A stretch of 64,000 nt of DNA, taken from contig NZ_FZQY01000013.1 of the NCBI RefSeq assembly GCF_900199585.1, forward strand, positions 1-64,000, in the 5' to 3' direction. Under the pieces are notes generated by a model, which was not told the origin of the DNA, did no database searches, and was given only the letters and a program-made list of their open reading frames with translations. The DNA comes from Helicobacter sp. 'house sparrow 1' (GTDB lineage: Bacteria; Campylobacterota; Campylobacteria; Campylobacterales; Helicobacteraceae). This document shows positions 8,628 through 17,679 of this stretch, piece after piece (the stretch's first letter is position 1; the number at the start of each line of letters is the position of its first letter). A program made the position numbers and the translations under genes.

Positions 8628-9632
8628 CTACCCTATAGTTGGAATCCCTAAAGTTTCTTCAAAACCAAACATCAAATTTGCATTTACAACAGCTTGAGAG
8701 CTTGCACCCCTCATTAAATTATCAATGCTTGTATTGATAAATAAATCCTTACCATTACATTGAGCAAAAATATCACAAAAATTTGTCCCCTTGGTATTGA
8801 GAGCATTCACAGGTTCTTTACGGATACGGATAAAATTTTCATTTTTGTAGTGTTGTTCTAAAATTTTTAAAGGTTCAATAGATCCTTTGAGTGAAGCAAA
8901 AATACTCACAACCATACCTGTTGTGATTGGAGTAAGATAGGGGATAAAATTGATCTTTGTTTTTATTTTTCCCAGAGTCTCACATTTTTCAGAAATTTCA
9001 ATCTGATGGCGATGTTTTAATGGGTTGTAGGCAAAAATATTTTCATTAATAAAGGGGTAGTGGGTATTAGAGCTTAATTTTTTTCCAGCACCACTCACCC
9101 CGCTTTTTGCATCAATAAAAACACTTGATTGGATATAAGGTAAAAAGGGCAAAAGACCAAGCAGGGTAGCAGTAGGATAGCATCCAGGATTGGCTATTAA
9201 TTTAGCTTGTTTTATTTTTTCTCTTTGATATTCTACGAGACCATAAACTGAGTGTTTTAGGTTTTTAGAATCTAAGTGAGGACAATAATTTGCCTCATAA
9301 TTTTCTTGAGTTAAGCGATAATCTGCAGATAGATCCACTACTTTAATATTTGGATTTTGTTCAAAAAGTTCTTTGCAAAATTGCATAGATTCTTGATGGG
9401 GCAGTGCTAAAAAAACAAGTTGGGTATTTTTAGCAACTTCTGTAGCATCAGCCTTTTGTATCAGACAGCTTGCCACCTGAAATAAACTTGGATGGATCTC
9501 ATCTAGAGTATTTTTTCCACTTGAGTTTGCAAGGTAGGCAATATTAAATTTTGGATGATTTCTTAAAATCTTAAATAATTCATAACCAGTGTATCCACTA
9601 ATCCCTACAATACCAACATTAACTTTGCTCAT
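8628..9632 (-). CDS. argC: N-acetyl-gamma-glutamyl-phosphate reductase
   Basis: ArgC reduces N-acetylglutamyl-5-phosphate to the semialdehyde with NADPH, the third step of arginine synthesis. Evidence in the 334-aa product: an N-terminal NADPH fold beginning VGIVGISGYTGYEL, the catalytic cysteine in ANPGCYPTA, and the HRHQIE histidine motif. Length is normal. The ATG overlaps the stop of the upstream gene by four bases (ATGA). With argF at 41671 it suggests that this species makes arginine, unlike H. pylori. Confidence 0.93.
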   Translation of the reverse strand: MSKVNVGIVGISGYTGYELFKILRNHPKFNIAYLANSSGKNTLDEIHPSLFQVASCLIQKADATEVAKNTQLVFLALPHQESMQFCKELFEQNPNIKVVDLSADYRLTQENYEANYCPHLDSKNLKHSVYGLVEYQREKIKQAKLIANPGCYPTATLLGLLPFLPYIQSSVFIDAKSGVSGAGKKLSSNTHYPFINENIFAYNPLKHRHQIEISEKCETLGKIKTKINFIPYLTPITTGMVVSIFASLKGSIEPLKILEQHYKNENFIRIRKEPVNALNTKGTNFCDIFAQCNGKDLFINTSIDNLMRGASSQAVVNANLMFGFEETLGIPTIG

Positions 9633-10141
9633 TTTTTTGCCTTAGCTACAGGAGATTTTGCAAGCAAAAAGACCCTAGCAAAAAACCCTATAGTAAGCAT
9701 TACTAAAAGAATTTTAAAAGTATATTCACTTTGGATGTGGATTGTTGCAAATTCAGGAGTGGCAGTTGCTGCTGCACCTTGTTTTTGTGCTTCTATGATT
9801 TTTGGGGTGAAATAGAAACTAAAGAGAAAAATTAAAATTACATTGATTATATTGATACCAAGTGGAAAGAAGCTTGTTCTTTTAGAAAGATTGAAAGCAA
9901 GTAGTTCATAAACTAAGATGATGATTGCTGTGAAATTTAGCAGGGTATTGAGTTTTAAAAAAACCTGTGTCATTAAAATACCAGAGTCATATTGTGTGAT
10001 TCCAAGATCTGGCAAAAAACTATAGGCATTAAAAATCACGGGGGCAACAAACATTCCACAAGCTATAATTGACCCCATACTAATCCCTAAAATCCATAAA
10101 TAAGCAGTCTGTAAAAAAAGTTTAAAAGCTTCTTTATTCAA
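9629..10141 (-). CDS. DUF4149-type four-helix membrane protein
   Basis: This 170-aa membrane protein has four predicted membrane segments (about 11-35, 56-78, 91-112, 140-160). The pattern, with a glycine- and methionine-rich first helix (GISMGSIIACGMFVAPVIF), matches the DUF4149/TMEM205-like family of unknown function. The start is a TTG at 10141 with a good AAGGAG about eight bases upstream. It is the first gene of the nine-gene minus-strand run, overlaps argC by four bases and faces yaaA across a 256-bp divergent gap. Confidence 0.6.
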   Translation of the reverse strand: MNKEAFKLFLQTAYLWILGISMGSIIACGMFVAPVIFNAYSFLPDLGITQYDSGILMTQVFLKLNTLLNFTAIIILVYELLAFNLSKRTSFFPLGINIINVILIFLFSFYFTPKIIEAQKQGAAATATPEFATIHIQSEYTFKILLVMLTIGFFARVFLLAKSPVAKAKK

Positions 10142-10397
10142 TTAATACTCCTTGTTTAAAGATATAACTTGTTTGCTTGAAATTACTTTTATTCTTAAGT
10201 CTTTTTAAATTTTATAATGATACCAAAAATGTTTTTGAAAAATATCTGATGGAAATGAGTCGGAATACTCATAACCAACTATCTACCACCAAGAGATAAA
10301 GATGATAAGGCCTTTATTAATAATTTATGTATGTGAGGGATTGAAATTAAGAGATCTTGTGTAAAATCTCACAATCTTTTAGCTTAGGGGTTGTTTA
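10142..10397. other. Divergent intergenic region, possible leader or small RNA
   Basis: This 256-bp gap lies between the TTG of the DUF4149 gene (-) and the GTG of yaaA (+). It holds a plus-strand TATAAT (10213-10218), a perfect 6-bp hairpin (10255-10260 with 10267-10272), a further short stem nearby, and a second -10-like TAAAAT (10361-10366) close to yaaA. An RNA starting near 10225 would have about 170 untranslated bases before yaaA. No known riboswitch was recognised. Confidence 0.4.
10213..10218 (+). promoter_or_regulatory. TATAAT -10 element
   Basis: A consensus -10 hexamer sits in an AT-rich context typical of Helicobacter sigma-80 promoters, which need no clear -35. It would start an RNA near 10225, far upstream of yaaA. 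Confidence 0.45.
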
Positions 10398-11150
10398 GTG
10401 AAAATACTTTTTAGTCCAAGTGAGGAAAAGAAAAAATATTTTGAAAATCATCAAACAGATGAGAATCTTTTGAGGGAATTTTTGATTCCATTTGAAGCAA
10501 GAAAAGAGTTTGTCTCTTCTTATTTAGACATATTGCAGAAAGGAAGTGATGAGGAAATATGTAACTTATTTGGTGTAAAAAGTTTGCAAAAATATTTAGA
10601 TGATCTTGCACTTTGTAATCAATTATTAACAGCACCTAGAATAGAAGCCATTAAACTCTATAATGGAGTGGCATACAAGGCTTTAGACTTTGATTCTTTA
10701 AAGCTATCTCAACAAGATTATATTTTGCAAAATGTTTTTATTTTTAGTAATTTATTTGGTGTTGTAAGAGCCCTTGAGAGACTTCCTTTTTATAAATTCA
10801 ATCAAGCATATCATAACTCCGACTTAGGGATTAAAAAATTATATCAGATGATGAAAATAGCACTAGATGCTTTTTTTGATTCTTCAGAAGAAATCTTGGA
10901 TTTAAGAGCGGAGGTTTATATTAAGGCCTATAAGATCAAAAAACCTCATTATGTTGTAGATTTTCTTAGACAAAATAAAAAAGTAAGCCATTATGCAAAG
11001 TATTATCGTGGTATTTTTCTGAGGAAGCTATCAGAATATGAGATTTCATCTTTTGATACTATAAGGGGATTGTCTTTTGATACATTAGAATTAAAAGATA
11101 TTGTTGAGGATGAGATGATTACAAGACTGATTTATGAGATCAAAGACTAA
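10398..11150 (+). CDS. yaaA: YaaA/UPF0246 peroxide-stress protein
   Basis: The 250-aa protein is of the YaaA (DUF328) family, which in E. coli lowers free iron during peroxide stress and binds DNA. The family opening MKILFSPSEEK, the YNGVAYKALDF segment and the NVFIFSNLFGVVRALERLPFYK segment are clear. The start is a GTG at 10398 with AGGGG about eight bases upstream. The gene ends overlapping the end of the convergent fliI by 11 bases. A yaaA gene also follows the LpxH-like gene in H. pylori (HP0395, from memory). Confidence 0.85.
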   Translation: MKILFSPSEEKKKYFENHQTDENLLREFLIPFEARKEFVSSYLDILQKGSDEEICNLFGVKSLQKYLDDLALCNQLLTAPRIEAIKLYNGVAYKALDFDSLKLSQQDYILQNVFIFSNLFGVVRALERLPFYKFNQAYHNSDLGIKKLYQMMKIALDAFFDSSEEILDLRAEVYIKAYKIKKPHYVVDFLRQNKKVSHYAKYYRGIFLRKLSEYEISSFDTIRGLSFDTLELKDIVEDEMITRLIYEIKD

Positions 11151-12444
11151 TTTCCAATAATTTTTGAATTGTCTCATCAAAATGAAAAAACTCTTCTTCG
11201 CTTTGTTTGATAAATTCTTCCATTTTTGATTTTTTTTCAATTGCTTCATCAAGCTCCATATCATTGCCCTTTTGATAAGAACCAATACGAATGAGTATTT
11301 CATTTTCCTTTAATAGGGAGTAGAGGCGTTTAAATTTTCTTACTGCATTTTTGTGTTGAGGAGAGATGATATCACCACTTACTCTTGAAGCAGAGTTTAA
11401 GATATTAATGGGTGGATAAATTCCAGATTCTGTGAGTTCTCTGTTTAAGACTATATGCCCATCTAAAATACTTCTGCTTTGATCAGCTATTGGATCACTA
11501 AGGTCATCTCCTTCAACTAAAACCGTGAAAAAAGCCGTAATAGAACCTTTACCTTCTTCTTTTCCTGCTCTTTCCATTAATTGTGGAAGTAGCGAAAGTA
11601 CAGAGGGGGGATATCCTTTGCTTGTAGGAGGTTCCCCAAGTGCTAAGCCAATCTCTCTTTGTGCCATTGCAAAGCGAGTAACAGAATCCATTATAAATAA
11701 AACATCTCTACCTGTATTTTTAAAATACTCAGCCACTGCCATTGCTGAGAATGCACCATATTTTCTCATCAATGCAGAATCATCGCTTGTAGCGACTATA
11801 ATGACGGTATTTTCAAGATTCCCATTTAAATTTTTATGGATAAATTCTGGAACCTCTCTACCCCTTTCCCCAATCAGTGCGATGACTTTAATTGGAGCTT
11901 TAGATCCCTTTACGATCATCCCCATTAAGGTGGATTTTCCTACACCAGACCCTGCAAAAATACCAAGTTTTTGTCCTTTACCACAAGTTAGGAGTCCATC
12001 TATAGCCTTAATTCCTACAGGAAAAACTTCATGAATAACCCCTCTTTGCATTGCCTTTATGGGATGGGTAATAATTGGGGTAGTTTGTGTTGTATTTAAA
12101 AGACCTTGGTTATCAATTGGATTCCCTAGAGGGTCTAAAACTCTTCCAAGTAGTGCATCTCCAACAGGAAATAATAGTCCTTCTTTTTCTAAAAAAACCT
12201 TATCATTTATCCTAAACCCTTCCATAAAAGAAAAAGGTGCAAAACCAAATTCATTGCCTTGGATGATAGTAACCATTCCAAGTGCATATTCTCCACTTTC
12301 TTTTTGAATTTTTATGATGTCTCCAAGAGAAGGTGAAAGACCGCTTGCATAAATGATAGTAGGTGTAATTCTTATAATGGCACCATATTTTGGGGAAAGC
12401 TGAAAGTTATATTTAAGCTTTGTTTTCAAGTTCTCTAGGGACAT
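11140..12444 (-). CDS. fliI: Flagellar export ATPase FliI
   Basis: FliI is the cytoplasmic ATPase of the flagellar type III export apparatus and forms a hexamer at the export gate. The 434-aa product has the P-loop GIFAGSGVGKST, a Walker B segment DVLFIMDSVTRFAMAQREIG, and the GEPPTSKGYPPSVLSLLP loop specific to type III ATPases. I choose the ATG at 12444, which has AAAGG seven bases upstream and gives the length of the H. pylori protein, over an ATG ten codons further out at 12474. The gene is divergent from tig. Confidence 0.95.
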   Translation of the reverse strand: MSLENLKTKLKYNFQLSPKYGAIIRITPTIIYASGLSPSLGDIIKIQKESGEYALGMVTIIQGNEFGFAPFSFMEGFRINDKVFLEKEGLLFPVGDALLGRVLDPLGNPIDNQGLLNTTQTTPIITHPIKAMQRGVIHEVFPVGIKAIDGLLTCGKGQKLGIFAGSGVGKSTLMGMIVKGSKAPIKVIALIGERGREVPEFIHKNLNGNLENTVIIVATSDDSALMRKYGAFSAMAVAEYFKNTGRDVLFIMDSVTRFAMAQREIGLALGEPPTSKGYPPSVLSLLPQLMERAGKEEGKGSITAFFTVLVEGDDLSDPIADQSRSILDGHIVLNRELTESGIYPPINILNSASRVSGDIISPQHKNAVRKFKRLYSLLKENEILIRIGSYQKGNDMELDEAIEKKSKMEEFIKQSEEEFFHFDETIQKLLEISL

Positions 12445-12479
12445 TTTAGTGCCTTTAAAGTTGGATTGAAGCATTATTT

Positions 12480-12488
12480 TGTTATAAT
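12480..12488 (+). promoter_or_regulatory. Extended -10 promoter of tig
   Basis: TGTTATAAT is a perfect TGnTATAAT extended -10 element. The expected start is near 12495, giving a leader of about 30 bases before the tig ATG at 12526. Confidence 0.6.
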
Positions 12489-12494
12489 CTTTGA

Positions 12495-12500
12495 ATTATA
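12495..12500 (-). promoter_or_regulatory. TATAAT -10 of fliI
   Basis: Read on the minus strand this is TATAAT, with an expected start near 12488 and a leader of about 44 bases to the fliI ATG at 12444. It faces the tig -10 element head on. Confidence 0.45.
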
Positions 12501-12525
12501 CTTTATTTTTTCTAAGAGGAAGGTT

Positions 12526-13914
12526 ATGAATTTATCTACAAGCAAGTTAAATAGCGCAAATGCAATTGCAAATGGAGTGATTGCAGCCAAAGATTTAGAG
12601 AATAAATTAACAAAAGTTGCAACAAGGTTGGCTCAAACAATCAAGGTTGATGGTTTTAGAAAAGGAAAGGTTCCTTTAAGTTTGGTGAAGAGTCGCTATA
12701 AGGATGCTATTAAGCAGGATGCACAAAAAGAGGCAGTGCAAGAAATGCTTCAACAAGCTATCAAGGATTTAGGGGTTGATATAAAACAAGTAATTGGGGA
12801 TCCAATCATTACAAAATTTGATGAAAAGGGTGAAGATATTGATGTTGAGATTAAAATCTCGCTCACTCCAGAAATTGATTTAAGTGGTGTTGAGAAGTGT
12901 ATCCCTGAAGTTAAAATTCCAAATATCCAAGATAAGGCGGTTAAAGAGAGACTTGATGAAATTGCAAAGAGAGAAACGCCTTACATAGATGATACAAAAA
13001 ATAAGAAGCTTGAGAAGGATGATTGTGCGGTATTTGACTTTGAGGGGTTTGTAGATGGAAAGCCTTTTGATGGCGGAGAGGCAAAGAACTTTGAATTGGT
13101 AATAGGTAGCAATCGTTTTATAGCAGGTTTTGAAGATTCTATGATTGGTATGGTTGCAGGAGAAGAGAAGGATATTAATGTGACTTTTCCTAAGGATTAC
13201 CAAGCTGAGAATCTAGCTGGCAAGGATGCAATGTTTAAAATTAAGCTTCACAAGATTAAAGTTAAGGATAAAATTAAGATTGATGATAGCTTTGCTAAGA
13301 AAGTTTTAGCACATAAGGAAGATGCAACTCTTGAGGATCTAAAAAATCAGATTAAAAGCCAACTTGAATTAGAGGCAAAAACAAAGCTTTATAATGAAGA
13401 ATTGAAAGAGAAATTGGTTAATAATTTATTAGATACTGTTAAATTTGATTTACCTGATTTAATTGTAGAACAAGAGATGGATATATTGTTTAGGAATTCT
13501 CTTGCTTCAATCCAACCAGAGGAACTAAAGGAATTGCAAGGTAGTGTAGATAAAGCACGAGAAAAAAGAGAGAGCTTTAGAAGTGATGCACAAAAGAGCG
13601 TTAAAATAACTTTTATTGTGGATACACTTGCAAAGAAAGAAAATATCGTAGTAAATGATAACGAGGTTCTTCAGACACTTTATTATGAAGCGATGATGAT
13701 GGGACAAAATCCAAATGAAGTGGTGCAACATTATAAAGATAATAATCTTTTGCCTGCTATTAAAATGGCTATGATTGAAGATAGGGTATTGCATTATCTC
13801 TTGGATAGTAAAATAAGCAAAAAAGAGACATCAGAGGCAAAGGAAGCAGGAGCTTCTAAAGCAACTAAAGATAAAAAAGATGCCAAGAGCTCAACAAAGA
13901 AAAAGGAAAAATAG
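12526..13914 (+). CDS. tig: Trigger factor, ribosome-associated chaperone
   Basis: Trigger factor binds nascent chains at the ribosome exit tunnel and has peptidyl-prolyl isomerase activity. The 462-aa product has the N-terminal ribosome-binding domain with the loop [12 protein letters not shown], a central FKBP-type domain ([20 protein letters not shown]), and a helical C-terminal domain followed by a Lys/Ala/Ser-rich tail. The start is the ATG at 12526 with AGAGGAAGG just upstream; a longer in-frame reading from 12466 would place the promoter inside the gene. It is followed six bases later by clpP, as in H. pylori. Confidence 0.95.
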   Translation: MNLSTSKLNSANAIANGVIAAKDLENKLTKVATRLAQTIKVDGFRKGKVPLSLVKSRYKDAIKQDAQKEAVQEMLQQAIKDLGVDIKQVIGDPIITKFDEKGEDIDVEIKISLTPEIDLSGVEKCIPEVKIPNIQDKAVKERLDEIAKRETPYIDDTKNKKLEKDDCAVFDFEGFVDGKPFDGGEAKNFELVIGSNRFIAGFEDSMIGMVAGEEKDINVTFPKDYQAENLAGKDAMFKIKLHKIKVKDKIKIDDSFAKKVLAHKEDATLEDLKNQIKSQLELEAKTKLYNEELKEKLVNNLLDTVKFDLPDLIVEQEMDILFRNSLASIQPEELKELQGSVDKAREKRESFRSDAQKSVKITFIVDTLAKKENIVVNDNEVLQTLYYEAMMMGQNPNEVVQHYKDNNLLPAIKMAMIEDRVLHYLLDSKISKKETSEAKEAGASKATKDKKDAKSSTKKKEK

Positions 13915-13919
13915 ACAAA

Positions 13920-14507
13920 ATGAATTATATTCCTTATGTGATTGAAAAGACAGGTAGAGGTGAGAGAAGCTATGATATTTATTCTCGGCTTTTAAAGGAT
14001 AGAATTATTCTATTAAGTGGAGAAATTAATGACACTGTTGCTTCTTCGGTTGTAGCTCAGCTTTTATTTTTAGAAGCTGAGGATGCGGAAAAGGATATTT
14101 ATCTATATATTAATTCTCCTGGAGGGGTGATTACTAGCGCATTTAGCATTTTTGACACGATGAATTATATTCGCCCAGATGTTGCTACTATATGTATCGG
14201 ACAGGCTGCTTCTGCAGGAGCCTTCTTATTAAGCTCAGGTGCCAAAAATAAACGCTACTCTCTTCCTCATTCTCGCATAATGATTCACCAGCCTTTAGGT
14301 GGGGCACAAGGGCAGGCAACTGATATTGAGATTCAAGCAAATGAGATCTTAAGACTAAAAAAAATCTTAAATGAGATTATGGCCAAAAATACAAGCCAGA
14401 GTGTCAAAAAAATTATGCAAGATACAGAGAGAGATTTTTTCATGAGTGCGCAGGAAGCACTGCAATATGGCTTAATTGATAAGATTTTACAAAAGAGTCT
14501 AAAATAG
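13920..14507 (+). CDS. clpP: ATP-dependent Clp protease proteolytic subunit
   Basis: ClpP forms the tetradecameric serine-protease chamber used with ClpX or ClpA. In 195 aa the catalytic serine is in GQAASAGAF, the histidine in [10 protein letters not shown] and the aspartate in the DTERDFFMS region. Length is normal. It lies five bases after tig. In H. pylori def follows directly; here a GGDEF-like gene is interposed. Confidence 0.96.
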   Translation: MNYIPYVIEKTGRGERSYDIYSRLLKDRIILLSGEINDTVASSVVAQLLFLEAEDAEKDIYLYINSPGGVITSAFSIFDTMNYIRPDVATICIGQAASAGAFLLSSGAKNKRYSLPHSRIMIHQPLGGAQGQATDIEIQANEILRLKKILNEIMAKNTSQSVKKIMQDTERDFFMSAQEALQYGLIDKILQKSLK

Positions 14508-14534
14508 ACAAGAGATAAAGAGAGAAAGCAAGAA

Positions 14535-15617
14535 ATGCCTAGTAATAATACAAAAGATGATTTGGATTTTAGCAGTAATCCGTATTTTGGAGATATTAGT
14601 TCTGATGTTTTGGATATCCGTGAAGATTTTGATACACACAAAGAGTATATTGAGGGACAAATAGCAGAAAAAGTAGAAAAATTAGCAGAAGATACTGTAA
14701 GAAAATTAACTGATGAATCCTTACCTCCATTGCCAGCAAACTATCAGATGTATTTTGAACGACTTCTTGAAAAAGAAGATGTTGTTTTAAGGCAAAAGAT
14801 TCAAGCAGTAATGAACTTGCAAGCCATCAGTGAAGATAGGGTCATAGTCTTTGAGAAAAGTGTAAAAGATGGTTTTAAGAATGTCAAAAAGATTTTAGAG
14901 CTTGTCTCTATGCTGTATAAAAATATGCAAATTACACAAGGTATTTCGGAAAAATATGCAAAAGAGTTAGTAAAAATTGATAATAAGCTAGTTTTTGATA
15001 ATACAATGAAACTCTTTTTGAAAGATTTATATCAAGTGAGAGAAAAAGCAGACAAACAACTTCTTCAAATTAAAGCTGTCTATCAAAATACAGTTCAAAT
15101 TATGAATAGTATTAATGAGGAGACAATTTATGATTCTAAGTTTGGTGTTTATAACAAACGCTATTTTATTTCTTTGGTAGATAAAGAAAGGGAATTAATT
15201 GAAGAACTTAAACACGAAACAACAATCTTAACTCTTACTCTTTCAAGGGACATTGTGCTGGATTCTCATGATAAAGCAATGGTTCTTGTGCTATTAAAAA
15301 GTATTGCAAAGTTACTACTAAAAACTTCAAGGCGCAGTGATATTTTGGCTTATCTTGGTGATGGGATTTTTGCAATAGCTCTGAAAAATTCTGATCTAGC
15401 AAGTGCTAAAAAAGCCACAGAAAGATTGCTTGATGCAGCAAAAGCAACAAACATATTTTCAGATGGTAAGGATATAGCACTAAGTTTGGCAGTAGGTATT
15501 GCTCGTGTTGTGCCAAGCAAAAGTGTAGAGAATATTATCCAATCTTCTTTATCTGCTTTAAATATGGCATTGGAGGAGAAGATAGAATTTAAAGTTTATC
15601 CACAAGATGAAGAATAA
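14535..15617 (+). CDS. Degenerate GGDEF-domain protein
   Basis: This 360-aa cytoplasmic protein has an N-terminal helical region (about 1-185, including LPPLPANYQMYF) and a C-terminal GGDEF-fold domain from about 190. The signature is GDGIF where GGDEF is expected, so the glycine, aspartate and glutamate needed for GTP and metal binding are altered and cyclase activity is unlikely. An RRSD sequence sits at the position and spacing of the c-di-GMP inhibitory site (RxxD, five residues before the motif). The stop overlaps the ATG of def by one base, so it is embedded in the tig-clpP-def operon. Confidence 0.75.
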   Translation: MPSNNTKDDLDFSSNPYFGDISSDVLDIREDFDTHKEYIEGQIAEKVEKLAEDTVRKLTDESLPPLPANYQMYFERLLEKEDVVLRQKIQAVMNLQAISEDRVIVFEKSVKDGFKNVKKILELVSMLYKNMQITQGISEKYAKELVKIDNKLVFDNTMKLFLKDLYQVREKADKQLLQIKAVYQNTVQIMNSINEETIYDSKFGVYNKRYFISLVDKERELIEELKHETTILTLTLSRDIVLDSHDKAMVLVLLKSIAKLLLKTSRRSDILAYLGDGIFAIALKNSDLASAKKATERLLDAAKATNIFSDGKDIALSLAVGIARVVPSKSVENIIQSSLSALNMALEEKIEFKVYPQDEE

Positions 15618-16129
15618 TGGCAATTTTAAAAGTTATTAGTTATCCTGATCCTATTCTTAAGCAGAAGTCTAGAGAGGTTACTCATTTTGATGAGAATCTT
15701 CATCGCCTCTTAGATGATATGTTTGAGACTATGAGAAGTAGGGATGGGGTGGGGCTTGCAGCTATTCAAGTAGGTGTCTTACAGCGTATTTTGGTTATTA
15801 ATCTTCCAAGAGAGGACAATCAACAATATGATGAGGATTTGCTAGAGATAATCAATCCTGTGATACTCAAACAAGAGGGTGAGATTCTATGGAATGAAGG
15901 CTGCCTTTCTGTCCCTAATTTTTATGAAGAGGTAAAACGCTATAATAGTTTGACTTTAGGATATCAAGATAGGTTTGGTAATGAGAAGGTGTTGCAAGCT
16001 GAAGGTTTTTTAGCGGTTGCATTGCAACATGAAATTGATCACTTAAATGGAATTTTATTTATTGATAGACTTTCTATTTTAAAGCGCAAAAAGTTTCAAA
16101 AGGAGCTTAAGAAGAATCAAAGAGGCTAG
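15617..16129 (+). CDS. def: Peptide deformylase
   Basis: This metallo-enzyme removes the N-formyl group from nascent proteins. All three motifs are present in 170 aa: GVGLAAIQVG, EGCLSVP (metal-binding cysteine) and HEIDHLNG (two histidines and the catalytic glutamate). It is translationally coupled to the upstream gene by a one-base overlap, and comM follows three bases later. It works on the same nascent chains as trigger factor upstream. Confidence 0.97.
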   Translation: MAILKVISYPDPILKQKSREVTHFDENLHRLLDDMFETMRSRDGVGLAAIQVGVLQRILVINLPREDNQQYDEDLLEIINPVILKQEGEILWNEGCLSVPNFYEEVKRYNSLTLGYQDRFGNEKVLQAEGFLAVALQHEIDHLNGILFIDRLSILKRKKFQKELKKNQRG

Positions 16130-16132
16130 GTA

Positions 16133-17644
16133 ATGATAAATAAAATTTTTTGTGCTACAAGATTTGGAATTCATACAGAGGTTGTAGTAGTAGAAGTTTC
16201 ATTTACAAAAGGGTTGCCAGCATTTTTGATCTCAGGACTTGCTACAAATGCAATTCAAGAATCTAAGCAAAGAGTTCATTCTGCACTAAGTATAAGTGGA
16301 TTTGTTTTTCCACCTTTGAAAATTACAATTAATCTTTCACCAGCAGATTTACCAAAGTATGGGAGTCATTTTGATTTGCCTATCGCACTTTTAATCGCAT
16401 TACAAAAACAAGAAAAAGTATTGCAAAATCGTTGGTTTGCTTTTGGAGAACTTGGGTTAGATGGTGCAATAAAGCACAGCAATGATATTTTTGTATTAGT
16501 TCTTGATATTATGCTTAAATACAAGGATGCTTGCATTATTCTTCCCCAAGATAGTGAAAAATATTTTTCTTTTGTCCCCCATCTAAAATGTGTTTATGTT
16601 AAGAATTTACAGGAAGCTTTAGAAAAGTTACTGCAAGATGTTCCACCTGCTAAGAATACACAAGATCTTCCCTTTTCATTTTTTGAAGTTGCCAATCAAA
16701 GATTTTTTTATTTGCAAGATTTTAAAAATGATTTTAAAGATGTAAAAGGACAAAGAATTGCCAAGAGAGCTGCTTTAATTGCAGCAACAGGATTTCATAA
16801 TATCATCCTAGAGGGGAGTCCAGGATGTGGTAAAAGTATGATTATTAAGAGATTACAAGAAATTTTACCACCGATGACTTTGGAAGAAATAATCCATAAT
16901 GCAAAGTTAAATGCTTTAAGCCATCAAGAGATTTCTTTCATTCCTTTAAGAAACTTTAGATTCCCTCATCAGAGTGCTTCAAAGGCAAGTATAATTGGAT
17001 CAGCCTCAAATAAAGAGCCAAAGCCTGGAGAAATTGCCCTAGCACATCAAGGAATTTTATTTTTTGATGAGTTGCCATATTTTAAGAGAGAAATTCTAGA
17101 AGCCTTAAGAGAACCATTGGAAAATGATTGTTTGGTGGTTTCTCGAATGCACTCAAAGATAAAATATGACACTCTTTTTCTTTTTGCAGCAGCTCAAAAT
17201 CCTTGTCCTTGTGGTAATTTGCTTAGCCCTATTAAAGAATGTAGATGCCTTGATAAAGAGATTAAGGGATATAAAAATAAACTAAGTCAGCCCTTCTTGG
17301 ATAGAATCGATTTATTTGTGCAGATGAAGGAATTAGATGAGGATCAAAGCAGAGATGTAGATTCTTATCAAATGCAACAACAAGTTTTTAGTGCTTTTAT
17401 GATGCAAAAGCAGAGAGGACAAAAAAGCTTTAATGCAAAAATGAATGAGATGGAAATTAGAAAATTTTGTATTTTAGATAAGGCAACGGAAGAATTGTTA
17501 ATAAGGGCGATACAGAGGTTTGGTATATCTGAGCGATCTGTAAATAAAATCAAAAAGGTTGCACGAACAATTGCAGACTTAGACTCTAAAGAAAAAATTG
17601 AAAAAACACATATTCTTGAAGCATTAAGTTATCGTCGTATTTAA
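16133..17644 (+). CDS. comM: ComM/YifB-type AAA+ ATPase
   Basis: ComM is a hexameric helicase that promotes branch migration during natural transformation. The 503-aa protein has the N-terminal fold beginning near VEVSFTKGLPAFLISGL, a Walker A GSPGCGKSMIIKRL, a Walker B ILFFDELPYF, and the Mg-chelatase-like C-terminal region with a cysteine cluster (NPCPCGN ... CRC). It follows def by three bases, the same order as H. pylori HP0793-HP0792. Presence suggests natural competence, which is general in Helicobacter. Confidence 0.93.
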   Translation: MINKIFCATRFGIHTEVVVVEVSFTKGLPAFLISGLATNAIQESKQRVHSALSISGFVFPPLKITINLSPADLPKYGSHFDLPIALLIALQKQEKVLQNRWFAFGELGLDGAIKHSNDIFVLVLDIMLKYKDACIILPQDSEKYFSFVPHLKCVYVKNLQEALEKLLQDVPPAKNTQDLPFSFFEVANQRFFYLQDFKNDFKDVKGQRIAKRAALIAATGFHNIILEGSPGCGKSMIIKRLQEILPPMTLEEIIHNAKLNALSHQEISFIPLRNFRFPHQSASKASIIGSASNKEPKPGEIALAHQGILFFDELPYFKREILEALREPLENDCLVVSRMHSKIKYDTLFLFAAAQNPCPCGNLLSPIKECRCLDKEIKGYKNKLSQPFLDRIDLFVQMKELDEDQSRDVDSYQMQQQVFSAFMMQKQRGQKSFNAKMNEMEIRKFCILDKATEELLIRAIQRFGISERSVNKIKKVARTIADLDSKEKIEKTHILEALSYRRI

Positions 17645-17679
17645 AAGTTTGTTTTAAGATATAAAAAAAAGGGTTTATT

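Noticed and set aside
11525-12034. 169-aa open frame on the plus strand
   Set aside because: It lies wholly antisense to the conserved fliI ATPase core; no ribosome site and no recognisable domain.
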